Shown one piece after another: positions 8,188-16,711 of a stretch of 59,846 nt of DNA. The stretch is from Eubacterium sp. UBA5416. GTDB taxonomy: Bacteria > Bacillota > Clostridia > Lachnospirales > Lachnospiraceae. The notes beneath the pieces are model-generated. The model searched no databases and was not told where the DNA came from. It saw only the letters and a list, made by a program, of their open reading frames with translations. Position 1 is the stretch's first letter, and every line of letters starts with the position of its first letter. Location of the stretch: contig DHNM01000071.1 in NCBI GenBank assembly GCA_002409525.1, forward strand, positions 1 to 59,846, in the 5' to 3' direction. A program made the position numbers and the translations under genes.

Positions 8188-9165
8188 CTATTCCATTCTT
8201 TTCTGCGTCAGATAGAGTGTAACTTTCGTTCCTTTTCCAGGTTCAGATTCTATCGCGATTCCGTGTCCGAGCATGTCCAGAGTTTCTTTAGACAATGCCA
8301 GACCGACTCCTGTCGCTTTTTTATCAGTTCTTCCATTCTCCCCGGTATATCCCCATTCAAAGATACGCGGCAGATCTTCTTTTCGGATTCCGATCCCGGT
8401 ATCCTCTATGATAAGAGTTTTTTCTGGTTCTGTCTTTCCATAGATGGTGATCTGTCCCCGCCGGGTATATTTTATGGCATTGCTGACCAGCTGCTCCAGC
8501 ACAAAGACAAACCATTTTTCGTCTGTAATCACATCAAAATCAAGGTCATATATTTTAACAGCTACGTCTTTTCTAGTAAATAGCGCCTGTGTGTGGTTAA
8601 GTGCCTGCTCAGTCATATCTCTCATCGAATTAATTTTAATCAAGAGATCATTCGTCGTAGCATGAATTCTCTGATATTGAAGGACAGTTTCCACATACTG
8701 CTCAATCCGATAGAGTTCTCTTTGCAGAGACTGTTTGTCCATCTCGTCTTCTTCCAGCAAAAGTCTCATGCCTGCAATCGGCGTCTTGATCTGGTGGGAC
8801 CATTTCGTATAGTAGTGATCGGCACGCTTCAAACTGTCCCAAAACTCCTGCTCATCCCTTTCACACCGTTCATTTAAGACTTCCGCCAGTTCTGTATACA
8901 ATTCTTCCACACAGTTTTCAGGTTCGGGAAGTTCACTGACCACGGTTTTGGCATTCCCGACTGCATTCCGCAGCAGATCGCAGCTTTTTTTATATTTAAA
9001 ATATCTCATCACTTCAAGAATCACCACAAACGTCTGAAGCAGAACAACTGTATAGACCGGTATCTCAAGTGAGACCCGGTAGACGGCGCACAGCAGGAAA
9101 AACAGTGCTGAAGCCGCCAGATCCACGATCCAGACCGCCCGTTCTTTCCCGAAAAAATCTCTCAT
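8188..9165 (-). CDS. Sensor histidine kinase with short N-terminal membrane region (BceS/GraS-like)
   Basis: A 325-residue kinase. Two membrane helices lie in residues 10-55 with almost no external loop (DLAASALFFLLCAVY and VYTVVLLQTFVVILEV). This is the 'intramembrane-sensing' design of BceS/GraS-type kinases. The phospho-acceptor is in WSHQIKTPIAGM near residue 122. The ATP-binding region has EQLVSNAIKYT (N box) and DTGIGIRKEDLPRIF (G1 box). The gene overlaps its response regulator by 4 bases. BceS kinases normally work with a BceAB-type peptide-sensing ABC transporter, and none lies in this window. Confidence 0.9.
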   Translation of the reverse strand: MRDFFGKERAVWIVDLAASALFFLLCAVYRVSLEIPVYTVVLLQTFVVILEVMRYFKYKKSCDLLRNAVGNAKTVVSELPEPENCVEELYTELAEVLNERCERDEQEFWDSLKRADHYYTKWSHQIKTPIAGMRLLLEEDEMDKQSLQRELYRIEQYVETVLQYQRIHATTNDLLIKINSMRDMTEQALNHTQALFTRKDVAVKIYDLDFDVITDEKWFVFVLEQLVSNAIKYTRRGQITIYGKTEPEKTLIIEDTGIGIRKEDLPRIFEWGYTGENGRTDKKATGVGLALSKETLDMLGHGIAIESEPGKGTKVTLYLTQKRME

Positions 9166-9848
9166 GTATTCTCCTTTTCCACAATTCTATATCCGATTCC
9201 TTTCTTCGTTTCTATAAAGTCGGATATATCGATTTCCTCCAGTCGTTTTCTAAGCCGGGTCATATTGACGGTCAGCGTATTGTCATCAATAAATTGATCC
9301 GTGTCCCACAGTTCTTTCATAATCTCATCACGGGAGACAATCTGCCCTGCCTGACCCATCAAAAGTTTCAGAATCTTAAACTCGTTTTTGGTCAGGTCCA
9401 GCTTCTGTCCATCCTTTGAAATGGAGTTGTCAGCAAGGGACAGTGCTATACCCCCCGCTTTTATTTCTTCCGTTTCCAGGGTAAAATCATACGTTCTGCG
9501 CAGCATTGCCTGAATCTTTGCCGTAATCACTTCGAGTTTAAATGGTTTCGCGATAAAATCATCGGCCCCCATATTGATCGCCATGACGAGATTCATATCA
9601 TCACTGGCGGAGGATATGAAGATGATCGGTGTCTTGCTGATTTTTCTGATCTCGGTACACCAGTAAAATCCGTTATAACTCGGCAGTGAGATATCCATCA
9701 GAATAAGATCTGGTTTTTCTCTCTCAAACAGTTCTAATACATGATTGAAATCCTCTACGGTCAAAACCTGATATCCCCATTTCCCCAGCTGGCGCTCTAA
9801 TACCTCCGTGATCGTGAGATCATCCTCGACCAGCATTATTTTAAACAT
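9162..9848 (-). CDS. OmpR/PhoB-family response regulator
   Basis: A 228-residue transcription factor. The receiver domain has the acidic pair in MLVEDDLT, the phospho-acceptor Asp in ILMDISLPSYNG near 51, and Lys in FIAKPFKLE near 101. A winged-helix DNA-binding domain follows at about 130-225 (LTKNEFKILKLLMGQ, IDDNTLTVNMTRLRKRLEE). The 'RKRLEEIDISDFIETKKGIGYRI' style ending is typical of BceR/VirR-like members. The ATG at 9848 has GGAGGGG upstream; a longer frame from about 9866 would put that site inside the gene. It is the first gene of a two-gene operon with the kinase. Confidence 0.92.
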   Translation of the reverse strand: MFKIMLVEDDLTITEVLERQLGKWGYQVLTVEDFNHVLELFEREKPDLILMDISLPSYNGFYWCTEIRKISKTPIIFISSASDDMNLVMAINMGADDFIAKPFKLEVITAKIQAMLRRTYDFTLETEEIKAGGIALSLADNSISKDGQKLDLTKNEFKILKLLMGQAGQIVSRDEIMKELWDTDQFIDDNTLTVNMTRLRKRLEEIDISDFIETKKGIGYRIVEKENT

Positions 9849-10015
9849 ATGTACCCCTCCACTCAAAAGTATTTTGCAGTAATTGTATCACGGTTTTTCA
9901 CCGTGCACAACAAAATCAGTTCTCTTTTCACATATACTTGCCCGTCTGAGTCTTGTGTGTTATCATAAAGTATGAAGAATTATATTATGTTTTTATGAAA
10001 GAAAGGAGGCCTCCC

Positions 10016-10390
10016 TTGAAAATACATGAATCTGCAGAAGATTATCTGGAAACTATATTAATTCTAAGCCAGCGACAGCCCTCTGTCCGCTCCATCGACA
10101 TTGCCACGGAGCTCGATTATTCAAAGCCCAGCGTCAGTGTCGCGATGAAACACTTAAGAGAGAACGGTTACATCACGGTAAATGATGAGGGGCATATTAA
10201 ACTGACACCGTCAGGTCTTGCAATCGCAGCAAAGATCTATGAGCGCCACACTGTCATTTCTGAAATTCTGGAGAGTATGGGTGTAAATCCGAAGGTTGCT
10301 GCGGAGGATGCATGCCGGGTTGAGCATGTGATCAGCACCGAAAGTTTCGATGCGATTAAGAAATATATAAAAGATCATAGATTATTATAA
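10016..10390 (+). CDS. DtxR/MntR-family metal-dependent regulator, short form
   Basis: A 124-residue DNA-binding protein. The N-terminal winged helix contains SAEDYLETILILSQRQPSVRSIDIATELDYSKPSVSVAMKHLRENGYI, the DtxR/IdeR signature. The rest is a short dimerisation and metal-binding part (YERHTVISEILESMGV, DACRVEHVIS) with the expected His, Glu and Cys ligands. There is no C-terminal SH3-like domain. The TTG at 10016 lies 6 bases after AAGGAGG and gives the normal family start (MKIHESAEDYLE); upstream ATGs lack a ribosome site. It probably controls iron or manganese uptake, and feoAB in this window is a conceivable target. It is a single gene, ended by the terminator at 10437. Confidence 0.88.
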   Translation: MKIHESAEDYLETILILSQRQPSVRSIDIATELDYSKPSVSVAMKHLRENGYITVNDEGHIKLTPSGLAIAAKIYERHTVISEILESMGVNPKVAAEDACRVEHVISTESFDAIKKYIKDHRLL

Positions 10391-10436
10391 GAATAACGTT
10401 GAATAGGATTTACTGCTTGTTCAACACTACATAAGC

Positions 10437-10482
10437 CAACAAGAGAAGAATCTCACTTAAAAGGGAGTTTCTTCTCTTGTTG
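10437..10482. terminator. Bidirectional terminator between the DtxR-like gene and the V-ATPase operon
   Basis: A 14-bp stem (CAACAAGAGAAGAA with TTCTTCTCTTGTTG) lies between converging genes. Its 18-base loop holds a further small complementary pair (TCTC/GGGA). On the plus strand it is followed by TTTCTT. Confidence 0.75.
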
Positions 10483-10486
10483 TTTC

Positions 10487-11155
10487 TTAACCAGCTGCCT
10501 GTTTTTTCCGATAATGATGAGCGTCTTCAAGCATCATATCTTTGACTTTTAAAAGCCTTACCTGGGAGCTTCTCTCATTCTCATCGAGTTTCATCGAAAT
10601 ATACTTTATATTTTCCAGTGCCTCTGGGATAATGATATGTTCCAGAGCATTGACACGTCTTCTGGTCTTTTCAATCTCGGCTGCCATCAACTGGCAGTTT
10701 TTTTCTTTTTCCGCCAGCTCCAGCATCTGAGGAAACACATCCGCCAGAGACTTTACGGCATCGTCGAGATCGCCTGAAGTAAATGCATAACCATAAGAGT
10801 AGATATCATTACTGTCTGCGGTTTTGGTTTCATAACGAAATACAGGGACATCCACGCTCATAACATTCTTTTTCTCTGCTGTAAGTGATACTTCCTGTTT
10901 CGGTGCCATCAGTGCAGTGTGAAGGGTTTCTTCTGACATAGCTGAACCGGCAATTACAAAATTTGTGTTTGCTTTTTTTATTCCCGTCTCCACCTGTCTT
11001 CTAAGATCCATATTCTCTCTCACAAGTATCAAAAACTGGCGCATTAACTCATCCCGCTTATCCTTCAGAAGTTTATAACCACGGTTCGCAGTGACCAGCT
11101 TCTTTTTTTGCCTTGTAAGTTCCATCCGGGTTGGATTCACTTGAGTTATTGCCAT
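10487..11155 (-). CDS. atpD: V-type ATP synthase subunit D
   Basis: A 222-residue central-stalk subunit of the V/A-type ATPase, the functional equivalent of F-type gamma. The N-terminus, NPTRMELTRQKKKLVTANRGYKLLKDKRDEL, is the conserved start of the family and forms one arm of a long antiparallel coiled coil. The C-terminal helix (RRVNALEHIIIPEALENIKYISMKLDENER) forms the other arm. It turns inside the A3B3 head and links catalysis to rotation. It is the last gene of the operon and ends just before a strong terminator. The ATG at 11155 lies 15 bases after subunit B. Confidence 0.95.
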   Translation of the reverse strand: MAITQVNPTRMELTRQKKKLVTANRGYKLLKDKRDELMRQFLILVRENMDLRRQVETGIKKANTNFVIAGSAMSEETLHTALMAPKQEVSLTAEKKNVMSVDVPVFRYETKTADSNDIYSYGYAFTSGDLDDAVKSLADVFPQMLELAEKEKNCQLMAAEIEKTRRRVNALEHIIIPEALENIKYISMKLDENERSSQVRLLKVKDMMLEDAHHYRKKQAAG

Positions 11156-11170
11156 ATGACATCACCTCTT

Positions 11171-12559
11171 CTATTGTTGCTGTTCCTCTTCAGGGACATA
11201 ATACTGTTCCAGTAATTTGTCATCAATACGCTTCAATTCACTTTTAGGAAGAATTCCCAGAAGTTTCCATCCAATATCGAGCGTCTGTTCAATACTGCGC
11301 TCAGTATGATATCCCTGATTGAGATATTCTTTTTCAAATTCATCGGCGAACCTGGCATACAAGAGATCCATGTCGGAGAGTGCCGCCTCTCCCAGAATCA
11401 CCATCAGTTCTTTGGCATCCTTGCCGCGGGCATATGCGGCAAAAAGCTGATTCATCGTATCGGCATGATCTGCCCGGGTCTTTCCCTCTCCGATTCCTTT
11501 ATCCTTCAGGCGTGAAAGAGAAGGAAGAACATCAATAGGGGGCGTGATACCTTTATGATACAGGTCACGGCTGAGGATAATCTGTCCCTCGGTAATATAT
11601 CCGGTCAAATCGGGAATCGGATGCGTCTTATCATCCTCTGGCATTGTAAGTATCGGAATTAACGTTATAGAACCTTCTTTTCCCTTCTGACGTCCGGCAC
11701 GTTCATACAGAGAAGCCAGATCTGTATACATATATCCCGGGTATCCCCTTCTGCCCGGAACCTCTTTACGAGCCGCCGATACCTCACGCAGCGCATCTGC
11801 ATAGTTTGTAATATCAGTCATAATAACAAGAACATGCATTCCCCTGTCAAATGCAAGGTATTCCGCAGCAGTCAGTGCCATTCTGGGTGTAGCGATACGT
11901 TCTACCGCCGGATCATTTGCCAGATTGGCAAACAGAACGGTTCGGTCGATTGCCCCTGTATTTCTAAAGCTTTCTATAAAGAAATTAGACTCCTCGAATG
12001 TGATACCCATTGCAGCAAACACAACGGCGAACTTCTCATCCTTTCCCAGCACTTTAGCCTGTCCGGCAATCTGCGCCGCAAGCTGTGCATGCGGAAGTCC
12101 CGATGCCGAAAAAATCGGGAGTTTTTGTCCACGGACCAATGTATTGAGCCCATCAATAGCTGAAACTCCTGTCTGAATAAACTCCTCCGGATAGCTTCTC
12201 GCCGCCGGATTTATGGGAAGTCCATTGATATCTCTCCGTTCTTCCGGCAGGATTTCAGGCCCCTGATCGATTGGTCTGCCCAGACCGTCAAAGACTCTCC
12301 CCAGCATATCTGAGGAGACACCCAGTTCCATGGAGTGACCCAAAAATCTTACTTTACTGTTAGAAAGATTAATACCTGCAGAATTTTCAAAAAGCTGCAG
12401 CAGAGCTGTATCCCCGTCAATTTCCAAAACTTTGCACCGGCGCCTTTCACCATTCGCCAGCTCTATCTCTCCAAGTTCATCGTATGTGACATTTTCTACA
12501 CCCTGAACCATCATCAGAGGTCCGGCCACTTCCTGTATCGTTCTAAATTCTTTCGGCAT
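11171..12559 (-). CDS. atpB: V-type ATP synthase subunit B (non-catalytic)
   Basis: A 462-residue head subunit. It has the common ATPase fold, but the P-loop position reads FSASGLPHAQLA in place of a Walker A motif, as expected for the non-catalytic regulatory subunit. Other signatures are VSAIDGLNTLVRGQKLPIF, TDMTNYADALRE-like (TDITNYADALREVSAA) and PGRRGYPGYMYTDLASLYERAGR. It alternates with subunit A in the A3B3 hexamer. The start codon follows the subunit A stop directly (no gap), so the two are translationally coupled and made in equal amounts. Confidence 0.97.
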   Translation of the reverse strand: MPKEFRTIQEVAGPLMMVQGVENVTYDELGEIELANGERRRCKVLEIDGDTALLQLFENSAGINLSNSKVRFLGHSMELGVSSDMLGRVFDGLGRPIDQGPEILPEERRDINGLPINPAARSYPEEFIQTGVSAIDGLNTLVRGQKLPIFSASGLPHAQLAAQIAGQAKVLGKDEKFAVVFAAMGITFEESNFFIESFRNTGAIDRTVLFANLANDPAVERIATPRMALTAAEYLAFDRGMHVLVIMTDITNYADALREVSAARKEVPGRRGYPGYMYTDLASLYERAGRQKGKEGSITLIPILTMPEDDKTHPIPDLTGYITEGQIILSRDLYHKGITPPIDVLPSLSRLKDKGIGEGKTRADHADTMNQLFAAYARGKDAKELMVILGEAALSDMDLLYARFADEFEKEYLNQGYHTERSIEQTLDIGWKLLGILPKSELKRIDDKLLEQYYVPEEEQQQ

Positions 12560-14326
12560 TTACCGCTCCTCCTTTCCTAAAAGTCCGAATGTCTGTGTCT
12601 GTATTTCCTCTATGACTTCTTTGTAGTTATTTTCAAGTTTATCTTCATTCACATACTTAAATCTTCCGATTTTTTCGCGGACCGGTATGTCAATGATATC
12701 ATTTAATTCCGCTCCCTTCTCAAGTACCTGTACCGCATTTTCATAGTAAGCCAGAATCAGTTTCATCATCATATACTGTTTTTTCAACGAACTATAAGTA
12801 TCAATCTCATGAAACGAATTCTGATGCAGGAAATCTTCGCGAATGGATCTGGATGTCTCCATTTTCAACCTGTCGTTCGGAGAAAGAGCATCAATTCCTA
12901 CCATTTTTACTATCTCTTCCAATTCAGATTCGTCCTGGAGAAGTCCCATCATTTCCTGCCTGCAGTCCATCCATTCCGACTTCACAGAAGCATTAAACCA
13001 TTTTTCCATATCATCCAGATACAAGGAATAGCTGTTCAGCCAGTTCACTGCGGGAAAATGACGTTCCGCCGCCAAGTCTGCATCCAGACTCCAGAACACC
13101 TTGACAATACGCAGCGTAGCCTGAGAAACAGGTTCTGATATATCTCCGCCCGGCGGTGATACGGCACCGATTGCTGTCAGTGCACCCTCGCGGTTGTCCT
13201 TCCCAAGGGAAATGACATCTCCCGCACGTTCATAAAACTCGGCAAGCCGGCTTCCCAGATAAGCAGGATATCCTTCCTCTCCGGGCATCTCTTCCAGGCG
13301 GCCCGACATCTCTCTTAAGGCTTCTGCCCATCGGGAGGTAGAATCCGCCATCAGTGCAACAGAGTACCCCATATCGCGAAAATATTCTGCAATTGTAATC
13401 CCGGTATAAATAGAAGCCTCCCTCGCCGCTACAGGCATATCCGATGTATTGGCAATCAGCACAGTCCGTTTCATCAATGACTCACCTGTTCTCGGATCAA
13501 TAAGTTCCGGAAATTCATTTAAGACATCTGTCATCTCGTTTCCACGTTCCCCGCAGCCTATATAAACTACGATATCAGCCTCTGCCCATTTCGCCAGCTG
13601 ATGCTGAATTACGGTTTTTCCACTTCCGAAGGGACCCGGAACCGCCGCCACCCCGCCTCTCGCGATTGGAAAGAATGTATCAATGACTCTCTGCCCTGTA
13701 ACCAGCGGCTTTTCAGGAGGCAGTTTTTTCTGATATGGTCTGCCTACACGGACCGGCCATCTCTGCATCATAGTAATTTCTTTGTCGCCGTCGTCCGTGG
13801 TAATTACCGCGATTACCTCATCAACTTTATAGCTTCCTTCTTTTATTTCTTTTACAGTTCCTTTCATCTTCGGCGGAACCATGATTTTCTGGGTGACGAC
13901 TACAGTCTCTTCCACTGTTCCCAGGACATCTCCCGGTCCCACATTGTCTCCCGCCTTAACAGCGGCGATAAACTCCCATTTTTTTTCACGGTTCAAGGCC
14001 GGAACTTCCACCCCGCGTTTTAGATTGTTACCGGATATTTTTCTGATTTCGTCTAATGGCCGCTCAATTCCGTCATAAATGCCTGAAATAAGCCCGGGCC
14101 CTAATTCTGCTGAGAGAGGAACTCCCATGGACTCAACCGGTTCTCCCGGCCCAAGACCAGATGTCTCTTCATATACCTGTATGGAAGCCTCATCACCATG
14201 TATCTCTATAATTTCACCGATCAGTCTCTGCCTGCTTACACGGACAACATCAAACATATTGGCATCCCGCATCCCTGTTGCGATAACCAATGGACCGGCA
14301 ACTTTTTTTATAACTCCTGTACTCAT
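12560..14326 (-). CDS. atpA: V-type ATP synthase subunit A (catalytic)
   Basis: A 588-residue catalytic subunit. The Walker A motif GPFGSGKTV lies near residue 232, followed by IGCGERGNEMTDVLNEFPEL and the Walker B region (GYSVALMADSTSRWAEALREMSGRLEEMPGEEGYPAYL). A 'non-homologous' insertion of about 90 residues before the P-loop, absent from F-type beta subunits, is present (roughly 110-200). The length is normal for the family. It overlaps the end of subunit F by 4 bases. Confidence 0.97.
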   Translation of the reverse strand: MSTGVIKKVAGPLVIATGMRDANMFDVVRVSRQRLIGEIIEIHGDEASIQVYEETSGLGPGEPVESMGVPLSAELGPGLISGIYDGIERPLDEIRKISGNNLKRGVEVPALNREKKWEFIAAVKAGDNVGPGDVLGTVEETVVVTQKIMVPPKMKGTVKEIKEGSYKVDEVIAVITTDDGDKEITMMQRWPVRVGRPYQKKLPPEKPLVTGQRVIDTFFPIARGGVAAVPGPFGSGKTVIQHQLAKWAEADIVVYIGCGERGNEMTDVLNEFPELIDPRTGESLMKRTVLIANTSDMPVAAREASIYTGITIAEYFRDMGYSVALMADSTSRWAEALREMSGRLEEMPGEEGYPAYLGSRLAEFYERAGDVISLGKDNREGALTAIGAVSPPGGDISEPVSQATLRIVKVFWSLDADLAAERHFPAVNWLNSYSLYLDDMEKWFNASVKSEWMDCRQEMMGLLQDESELEEIVKMVGIDALSPNDRLKMETSRSIREDFLHQNSFHEIDTYSSLKKQYMMMKLILAYYENAVQVLEKGAELNDIIDIPVREKIGRFKYVNEDKLENNYKEVIEEIQTQTFGLLGKEER

Positions 14327-14655
14327 AATTTATTTCCCTCCTCTCCAAATAAAATATCTGAACCTACTGCCTGTTCCACAGTCATTTTTACATTTGCAAT
14401 TCCTGCACCTGTATTTCCCGATGTTCCCGGAATCTGTATGATAGCGGGCAGAAAATCATTACGATACTGATCGATTTCATCGTTAAGTTTTGCTGCCACG
14501 GCTTCTGTGATGTAGATAACAGCATAGTCATCATCAACTGCCTTTTTGAGTACTTTTCTTCCTTCTTCTTCATCCTTAACAGAAAATGTCGTAAGCCCTA
14601 AAGCCGCAAAGCCATAGATGCTCTCATGAGCACCGATCACTGCTATCTTATACAT
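14323..14655 (-). CDS. atpF: V-type ATP synthase subunit F
   Basis: A 110-residue Rossmann-like subunit that sits on the central stalk with subunit D. MYKIAVIGAHESIYGFAALG is the conserved N-terminus, and the C-terminal half carries the DYAVIYITE strand and an IQIPG turn. Such subunits bind D and modulate activity. It overlaps the end of subunit C by 8 bases and the start of subunit A by 4. Confidence 0.93.
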   Translation of the reverse strand: MYKIAVIGAHESIYGFAALGLTTFSVKDEEEGRKVLKKAVDDDYAVIYITEAVAAKLNDEIDQYRNDFLPAIIQIPGTSGNTGAGIANVKMTVEQAVGSDILFGEEGNKL

Positions 14656-15619
14656 ACATTACCCGGATCCTTTCCCGTATGGAATCCTCCGGAATTTCAT
14701 TTCGCTTCCCGATAAGAATCATACGAACTGTATTGATTTCATTTTCTCTGGCCAGTACATATGCGATCAGTGGACCTGTCGTGAAAGAATTGTATTTTTG
14801 CGGTGTAATAATCTCAACAATACGATTATCGCACCAGCACTCGAAAGCTGAGTTCGACTTTTTGAGCGCATCAGACGCATCGGCAAAACCTGCTTCCAAA
14901 AGATACTCGCAGACAGCATCAAAGCCTGACAAAGAAGCCTGCAATAGTTTCTCCACATTCAGGGAATCGCACTTCGCCAGTGCACGGTTCAGAAACGATT
15001 TATTTTTGCCTGTCTTTGCAGCCCTGACAGCGATTTTTATATCTGCAGAAGAGACGAATGTTTCCGCATAAGATTTGATCATATTATTTTTAGAGTTTTC
15101 ACCTTCCCGACGGACGGCATCTAACAGCGCATGATCAATTATAATGTCACAGAGCTGCCCGTCTTTCGTCTGAAGCATCACCTTTAGTGCCTCTGCAGCT
15201 GCCTTCCTCATATGGCTTGGAAGACTCTCAAAGTCTTTCTCCTTTACGATACGCAGCATCTCTTCTTTTGAGACAGACGTTCCCTTATAATATACATTCA
15301 CTGCTGACGCCCCAACACAAACTTCCTTTATAGCTGCCTTCAGATTGTGATATAGATTCTGATAAGACAACACGTCAAACTCAGACATATCCACCTGCAT
15401 ATCCCGAATCACATTCCATGTTTTTTCACGTTCAATCCGCAGCATGTCCTGCGCATCTAACTTTTTATCCGAAGCCCCCCACCCTCTCTCTGTCAAAAAG
15501 TTCAGACAGTCTTCGCAGGTTTTACAGGCCATCAGCTGATCAATCATATTCTTTGTAAACAGAGTGTTTTCCAAGACGCGAATTCTCGCAACTGCATAAA
15601 CATTCGAATGATCAGTCAT
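14648..15619 (-). CDS. atpC: V-type ATP synthase subunit C
   Basis: A 323-residue all-helical subunit (V/A-type C, eukaryotic d-like). It caps the membrane rotor ring and joins it to the D-F shaft. It begins with SNVYAVARIRVLENTLFT, the conserved AVARIRxLE motif. There are no membrane helices. It overlaps the stop of subunit E by 8 bases, and its own end overlaps subunit F, so the E-C-F-A part of the operon is tightly coupled. Confidence 0.92.
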   Translation of the reverse strand: MTDHSNVYAVARIRVLENTLFTKNMIDQLMACKTCEDCLNFLTERGWGASDKKLDAQDMLRIEREKTWNVIRDMQVDMSEFDVLSYQNLYHNLKAAIKEVCVGASAVNVYYKGTSVSKEEMLRIVKEKDFESLPSHMRKAAAEALKVMLQTKDGQLCDIIIDHALLDAVRREGENSKNNMIKSYAETFVSSADIKIAVRAAKTGKNKSFLNRALAKCDSLNVEKLLQASLSGFDAVCEYLLEAGFADASDALKKSNSAFECWCDNRIVEIITPQKYNSFTTGPLIAYVLARENEINTVRMILIGKRNEIPEDSIRERIRVMYV

Positions 15620-16217
15620 CCTTTACCTCCCACAATATTCGGTTTGTACAATCCTTAAGAATATCTCTGTTGGCATCTATGATAGCCTCAAAGGTACAAT
15701 TCTCCTCTATATTACCATAGATCAGCAGAAAGCCATCTGTGATACGGCCGGGTGTATCCGAAATCTCTATCGATCCCCCTTTTCTGGCGGCAGTCTCTTC
15801 AATGGAAGTTCGAAAGCTATCCGGCATTCTCTCTAAATCACGGCTTCCAAGAACCATCTGTCCTTTTTCACTATGGCAGTATTTCTTAAACAGATGTTTC
15901 ATATTTTCAAAATAAGGACCTGTCTGCTCACTGTGCAGCCGATTGTATGTTTTCTCGATCATATCGGCAATAATTCTCTGCTTTTCCTCGAGAACTTCCC
16001 TGCGACGTGACTGTTCTCTTGCCGAAGCCGATCTGTCGCTAAACTCCCGGAGTTCCATTTCCAGAGATGCATGGGACTGCTTTCTCATCAGATCACACTT
16101 TTCCTCTGACTGATCGAGTATCTCCTTTTTCTCTTTCAGGGCCGTTTCAATTAGCTGATCAGATTTCTCCTGTGCTTCATTGAGAATCTGCTGTGTAATT
16201 TTTTCCAATCCGCTCAT
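15612..16217 (-). CDS. atpE: V-type ATP synthase subunit E
   Basis: A 201-residue peripheral-stalk subunit. The first 100 residues are a long charged helix (many Glu, Lys, Gln and Arg), followed by a small globular domain that binds the A/B head. It works with subunit G/H as the stator. The sequence is weakly conserved, so the call rests on length, composition and its place between subunits K and C. GGAGGTGATC lies before the ATG. Confidence 0.88.
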   Translation of the reverse strand: MSGLEKITQQILNEAQEKSDQLIETALKEKKEILDQSEEKCDLMRKQSHASLEMELREFSDRSASAREQSRRREVLEEKQRIIADMIEKTYNRLHSEQTGPYFENMKHLFKKYCHSEKGQMVLGSRDLERMPDSFRTSIEETAARKGGSIEISDTPGRITDGFLLIYGNIEENCTFEAIIDANRDILKDCTNRILWEVKDD

Positions 16218-16233
16218 TGATGATCACCTCCAC

Positions 16234-16710
16234 TTATACAGGTATTGAGGTGACTGCGAGAACAGAGATCAGAAGAGCCAGAATCGCATAAGTCTCGACC
16301 ATAGCAGGGAACAACATGGATTTACCGAATTGTTCCGGTTTCTTAGCGATAATACCGATCGAAGCCACAGATGTATTTCCCTGCTGTCTCGCGGAGATCA
16401 GCCCTACAAGGCCAACAGGAAGGCAGGCAAAGAATATCGACAGCCCAGTCTGCCAGGAAATCGAAACCAGATTTCCTCCAAGTAGTCCAATCTTAGATAA
16501 AGTGATAAATGCCACCAGCAGCCCATATATGCCCTGTGTTCCCGGCAGCAACTGCAAAAGAAGACACTTTGCGAATTTTGACGGATCCTCCGTAACTACA
16601 CCTGCCGCAGCCTGACCGGCTGATGCCACACCATATGCAGAACCGATACCGGCCAGACCTGCCGCTGCTACTGCTCCCAATACTGCCCATACAATTCCTA
16701 ATTCATTCAT
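16234..16710 (-). CDS. atpK: V-type ATP synthase subunit K (rotor ring, probably sodium-binding)
   Basis: A 158-residue four-helix proteolipid made of two fused hairpins. The ion-carrying acid is E139 (AMVETYAILA) in the last helix; the matching place in the first hairpin is Q59 (LLPGTQGIYG). T58, Q59, Q110 and E139 line up with the ligands that hold sodium in Enterococcus hirae NtpK, so sodium coupling is likely (inference from the motif). The frame is open further upstream to 16857, but the ATG at 16710 with GGAGG ten bases before it, inside the end of subunit I, gives the normal family start (MNELGIVWAVLGAV). Confidence 0.95.
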   Translation of the reverse strand: MNELGIVWAVLGAVAAAGLAGIGSAYGVASAGQAAAGVVTEDPSKFAKCLLLQLLPGTQGIYGLLVAFITLSKIGLLGGNLVSISWQTGLSIFFACLPVGLVGLISARQQGNTSVASIGIIAKKPEQFGKSMLFPAMVETYAILALLISVLAVTSIPV

Positions 16711-16711
16711 C

